Under the pieces are notes generated by a model that did not search any database, was not told the DNA's origin, and saw only the letters and a program-made list of their open reading frames with translations. Of a stretch of 64,000 nucleotides of DNA, positions 60,551 to 64,000 are shown one piece after another. This DNA comes from Lycorma delicatula (taxonomy: Eukaryota > Arthropoda > Insecta > Hemiptera > Fulgoridae), in contig NC_134463.1 in the NCBI RefSeq assembly GCF_047948215.1, positions 100,666,657 through 100,730,656 of the forward strand. The letters are read 5' to 3'. Position 1 is the first letter of the stretch, and every line of letters starts with the position of its first letter. The translations under genes were made by a program, and so were the position numbers.

Positions 60551-60840
60551 TACTTCCTTGTACAAAGTGAAGGAAGTATTGTGATCGCGAAACATTTCGG
60601 TTTTCGAATTTCAACGGAAATTACCATTTGACCATCCCTGAATCCATTTTGACTAATATCGGCGTAACGTCTGTATGTACGTACATACATACGTACGTTT
60701 TGGAGTTATACGAGATACATACATACGAGATACGTACGTATGTATCTCGCATAATTCAAAAACGATTAGGCGTAGGATGTTGAAATTTTGGATTTAGTAC
60801 TGTTGTAACAACTGGTTGTGCACCTCCCTTTTTGATTCCA
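60551..60840 (+). repeat. Hairpin-headed interspersed repeat (type 2)
   Basis: It starts with a 9-bp stem, TACTTCCTT (60551-60559) pairing with AAGGAAGTA (60570-60578). ATTGTGATCGCGAAACATTT, CCATCCCTGAATCCATTTTG and CGGCGTAACGTCTGTATGTA follow. A second large hairpin is built on ACGAGATACATAC..GTATGTATCTCG near 60707-60748. It ends around GGTTGTGCACCTCCC. No coding capacity is seen. The right border is approximate. Confidence 0.6.
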
Positions 60841-61829
60841 ATCAAAATTAAAATTTTAATTAATGAAATATTTGGATATTAAAGGGAAGGCACATCGGTT
60901 TGAATCAAATTTAATCTCTTTTTCTTTTTTTAACTTTTTTTTTAACTTTCTTTTTTTAATTTAAATCTATTGATTAATTAATTATTATCCCGTGATTGCA
61001 AAAAAAGTTTCAAAATAAATAATAATTCAGTGATAATAAAAAAATGAAAAAAAAAATTATTAGTGAAATAAAATTTTATGTACTTTTAAAAATGTGTAAA
61101 TGCATATGCATTACATTGCATTACATAACATTTGTTATGTTTAATCACATAATTACCTATGTATATGTAAAAACGTTCTTAAAGCTAAGTACTGACAGAC
61201 GTAAAGAATTTTTGACAAAAAATAAATGCTGTTTTAACTGTTTTCATCCTGGTCATTTTGTTATGGAATGTCTCAATAAACGTGTGTAAAATGGTTCAAA
61301 AAAATATCATACAAATCCGTGAAATATTCAATCCTAAAAATGACTCTAATATAACATGCGCTTTTAAATTTCAGACAAACAGAAATATTCTTTTATCTAC
61401 TGAGCTAAGTAACACTACGGATAAATATGGTAATAGGATTATTTGCAAGATAGTCTTAGATTCTGGTAGTCAAGCAAATTTCTCTACAGCTAAATTTGTG
61501 GACAATGTTGTATTTAATCTTGAAAAAAATAATCTTCCGATCTTCGATAATTATTCTTCTTGTCAATCTAAATATAGGATAAAACTCAAACTAACTTCAA
61601 TTTTGAAGTTCAGTGTGCTGTATTATCAGATTTAACTGACAATCTTCCAGCAGAGTCTTTCCACATATCTAATTTTAATTAACTAAAAAATTTATTCTTA
61701 GCCGATTCAGGTTTAAACTTATGTTTTAAACTTAACATTATTTTTGGTGCTGAATTTTCTCTCAATCTTATCAAACCAAGTAAATTCATTCGTAATGCTC
61801 AGTAATCACTCATTTAGAAAATCAGGTGG

Positions 61830-61851
61830 TTTTTTTTTTTTTTTTTTTTTT
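61830..61851. repeat. T22 homopolymer within the BEL/Pao relic
   Basis: Twenty-two consecutive T. Retrotransposon coding similarity resumes right after it, so this is probably slippage expansion rather than an insertion boundary. Confidence 0.9.
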
Positions 61852-61928
61852 CTATGCTATATTCCTTCTGGAAATCTACCCGTCAAAAAACAGTTTCATA
61901 AACCATTAAAGCATTCAAAAAGTCAATC

Positions 61929-62321
61929 TGGGCTACTTCTGTAATGTCGAAACTACGAGCCCAAGAAGACGCTAGGAAAGGAAGTCGACGGTGATGCCTT
62001 GACGCTAAGGTCTGGGAACAGGCTTCCTGCAAAGCTCTTGGAGAGTTCCGGGCCACTGGAATCGTCCTGGAATTATGAAGTAGGCAGCAGTTCCGGTGAT
62101 GACATCTTCAATGATGGCAGCCGTAGGTGTTACACCTCACGATGAGAAAGCCGCTCAACTCCGGTAGTAATGCCTTGTGGTGGTTCCTGGAAAGAGGATG
62201 GCGGGGTGGTGGTTTAATCGGTATGCACAAGCACACACACGCACTAAGTAACATCAAGCGGAACCTGTTGTGAGTCCGATACGCTCTATCGGAGTTCCGT
62301 AATGGGATTCACCACCTCAAA
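61929..62321 (+). mobile_element. 5'-truncated LINE nested in BEL/Pao, 12-bp target duplication
   Basis: AAAAAGTCAATC occurs at 61917-61928 and again at 62322-62333. Between them lies sequence far more GC-rich than its host. One frame ends KVWEQASCKALGEFRATGIV followed by LEL and TGA near 62076, the end of an ORF2. About 240 bp of 3' UTR (with CACACACACGCAC) and an A-run follow. BEL/Pao similarity resumes immediately after the second repeat (YVDDF). The LINE is therefore younger than the BEL/Pao element. Confidence 0.85.
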
Positions 62322-62634
62322 AAAAAGTCAATCATTCAAGAAACTACCTTTACATCGATGATTTTATTTCAGAATATGACGATATAGGTATGATAAAGAA
62401 AAATTAACTTTGGATGTAAACTATTTGTTCAAATATAGTTTTCCACTCTGTAAATTGTTTGCTAATCATCCAAATGTAATTCCATTGAAGCATAACGTCA
62501 TTGAATCGTTGTGCAAAAATTAAAATATACGCACATTAAGAATTTTATGGAATAAACATTCAAATAAATTAATAAAAAGGAAATTAAGCCGCTTACTAAA
62601 AAAAATGTTGTCTATCGTTACTAGAATTTACGAC

Positions 62635-62658
62635 CCGTTAGGCTTAAGAGCCTAACGG
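62635..62658. repeat. Hairpin, 10-bp arms, inside the BEL/Pao relic
   Basis: CCGTTAGGCT (62635-62644) pairs with AGCCTAACGG (62649-62658) around a 4-base loop. It lies exactly at the conserved YDPLGL coding motif, the right arm being an inverted copy of that motif's codons. Confidence 0.9.
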
Positions 62659-62746
62659 TATTCTTATGCAGACTTTTATGCATCAATTATGGCAAATGAA
62701 ATGTCATTGGGATGACACCTTATGATAATATACTGTCTCGAGGACG

Positions 62747-62762
62747 AGATCTATATAGATCT
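62747..62762. repeat. 16-bp perfect palindrome
   Basis: AGATCT-ATAT-AGATCT, within the RNase H part of the BEL/Pao relic. Confidence 0.85.
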
Positions 62763-63210
62763 TAAGATTAGCTAGCAATATTATCATTAATAAAACAAAA
62801 AAGATAAACAGTTTGAGATGTCACATACACGGATTTGATGACCCATTACTTAAGGGTTATGCTAATTATAATGATGTCAGAAACATTTATTCTAATGGAA
62901 ATTTCATCTAACATACTATGTTCAAAATATAGAGTTGCACCATTAAAGCAGATTTATCTACCAAGACCTGAGTTATGTACTTGTTTACTCTTAGTCGTTT
63001 AACTAAACAAGTGATAATACACATATTTTACTACCATTAATGAAATTCATTTATATTCTAACTTTATGAACGCATTACACTGGATCGTTGCTGAGTTGTC
63101 AAATGGAAAGTATATGTGTTTTTAACACTATCATACAACGATTTACAAGATTCATCATTCTAGTAAAATAACAATTTTTTTCTAATGAATTCATTCATCT
63201 GAGTGTGACA

Positions 63211-63439
63211 CTGAAACCCACCGAGTTGGTCCAGTGGTGAACTCAATTTGAAAAAATCCTGCTTCAAATCCTACTTTTATACGGATTTGAATACTAGATC
63301 GTGAATACCACACCTCCCAGAAACGGTCGATCTGAGACTGTACAAGAATACACATTATTTACATTCATATATATCATCCTCATTCATCCTCTGAAGTAAT
63401 TTCTTACGGTGATTCCGAAGGTCAAACAGAAAAAGTGAA
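63211..63439 (+). mobile_element. Family-1 SINE nested in BEL/Pao, 11-bp target duplication
   Basis: TGAGTGTGACA occurs at 63200-63210 and 63440-63450. The copy has an A box in GAGTTGGTCCAGTGGTGAAC, a decayed B-box region TGCTTCAAATCC, the body ACGGATTTGAATACTAGATC and the tail CATCCTCATTCATCCTCTGA ending GGTCAAACAGAAAAAG. A deletion shortens the region between head and B box. Confidence 0.88.
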
Positions 63440-63850
63440 TGAGTGTGACATAGAAAAAAGTAAAAACATTCAATTCTCGTTAGTTTCTACATCATTCAGA
63501 GATATTTCGAAGCAGTTTTCATCTTTACATTTTTTCACACTTTTATTTATCGCTTTAGATTCATTTATAATGTTAAATTAACTCATGTGAAAAAATCACT
63601 GATCCATTTTCCACTAAAAAATTAAACGATACTCTCATTGTTTTCATTCGAATGTCACAGGGAACATATTTTGGTTCAGAAATCAACGATATTCAACCTT
63701 AGAGACACATTTAAAAACAAATTAAATCATTTTCTCCCAATACATTGTTAAACTCTTCGTGTAGATAGTGGTCTTCAAAAAATGTCTTATAATAATAAAC
63801 ATCAACTAATCCTACATCCTAACTCGCACTTTACAAGATAAATAACTCTG

Positions 63851-64000
63851 ATAGACAAAAAAAAATTAATGTTTCTCTAAGTGTGATACCATTTATTGAA
63901 TTGTTTTTTTGCGTACAGATCTGTAAGTACAATTATTTTATCACTCTTAGTTTTAAATAAATTACGATTCAAAAAAATTAAAGAAAAACATAGCTAAAAT
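63851..64000. other. Right margin, A+T-rich
   Basis: No further motif is recognised. It may still belong to the BEL/Pao relic, which probably continues beyond the window. Confidence 0.4.

Larger units (their letters stand above)
61150..63850 (+). pseudogene. Degraded BEL/Pao LTR retrotransposon (gag end to integrase)
   Basis: Plus-strand pieces follow the BEL/Pao gag-pol order. A gag zinc knuckle CX2CX4HX4C (CFNCFHPGHFVMEC) lies at 61230-61271. The protease has the active site LDSGSQ near 61456-61473. Protease-end sequence (IFGAEFSLNL; SGNLPVKKQF) lies near 61740 and 61870. Reverse transcriptase YVDDF lies near 62350 and MLSIVTRIYDPLGL at 62607-62648. RNase H region HGFDDPLLKGYANY lies near 62830 and CSKYRVAPLKQIYLP near 62920-62965. 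An integrase zinc-binding part (KHQLILHPNSHFT) lies near 63800-63840. Frameshifts and stops are frequent, the first between the zinc knuckle and the protease (61258-61289). Nested insertions at 61929-62321 and 63211-63439 interrupt it. No LTR is seen. Confidence 0.85.

Overview
The window reads as repeat-rich, A+T-rich eukaryotic nuclear DNA from an animal, most likely an insect. The evidence is the mix of decayed transposable elements: R1-like, RTE/CR1-like and other non-LTR retrotransposons, BEL/Pao, a Penelope-like element, a Helitron and tRNA-derived SINEs. A hemipteran source is a guess from the style of the SINEs and cannot be proved here. No rRNA, functional tRNA, bacterial operon, CRISPR array or intact host gene could be supported.

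Layout. (1) 1-29515 is one uninterrupted head-to-tail satellite array of about 163 monomers of roughly 180 bp. It has two main monomer classes, chimeric monomers, higher-order repetition of about 1.98 kb (11 monomers) and a block duplicated about 21.4 kb away. (2) 29516-31440, directly at the array edge, holds minus-strand relics of a dsDNA mobile element or endogenous virus-like element: a broken rve-type integrase of Polinton/Maverick (adintovirus-like) character and a broken KilA-N protein gene. (3) 31441-38300 is A+T-rich spacer, then a SINE cluster. One SINE is split by a 2.76-kb R1-like non-LTR element with a 17-bp target-site duplication, and an RTE/CR1-like reverse transcriptase pseudogene follows. 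(4) 38300-47300 is mostly unassigned A+T-rich DNA with a 5'-truncated LINE (14-bp duplication), a LINE C-terminal fragment, a hairpin-headed repeat and a GC-rich island. (5) 47315-50425 carries a non-autonomous Helitron with internal repeats next to a Penelope-like GIY-YIG fragment with inverted arms. (6) 50426-60960 is mainly unassigned, with a long CA/CATA microsatellite, GC-rich islands (one with a perfect NRF-1-type site), a second tRNA-headed SINE and perfect hairpins. (7) 61150-64000 is a degraded BEL/Pao retrotransposon carrying nested LINE and SINE insertions, each with its own target-site duplication.

Nothing here works together as a pathway. The window looks like the edge of a large satellite block (centromeric, pericentromeric or other heterochromatin; inferred) passing into a graveyard of nested mobile elements. 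The best leads are the satellite's internal architecture, the integrase/KilA-N fossil at its border, the R1-like internal-deletion derivative whose fused frame is broken by one in-frame TGA, the Helitron's repeated motif, and a recurring class of short perfect hairpins, some lying inside recognisable decayed genes.
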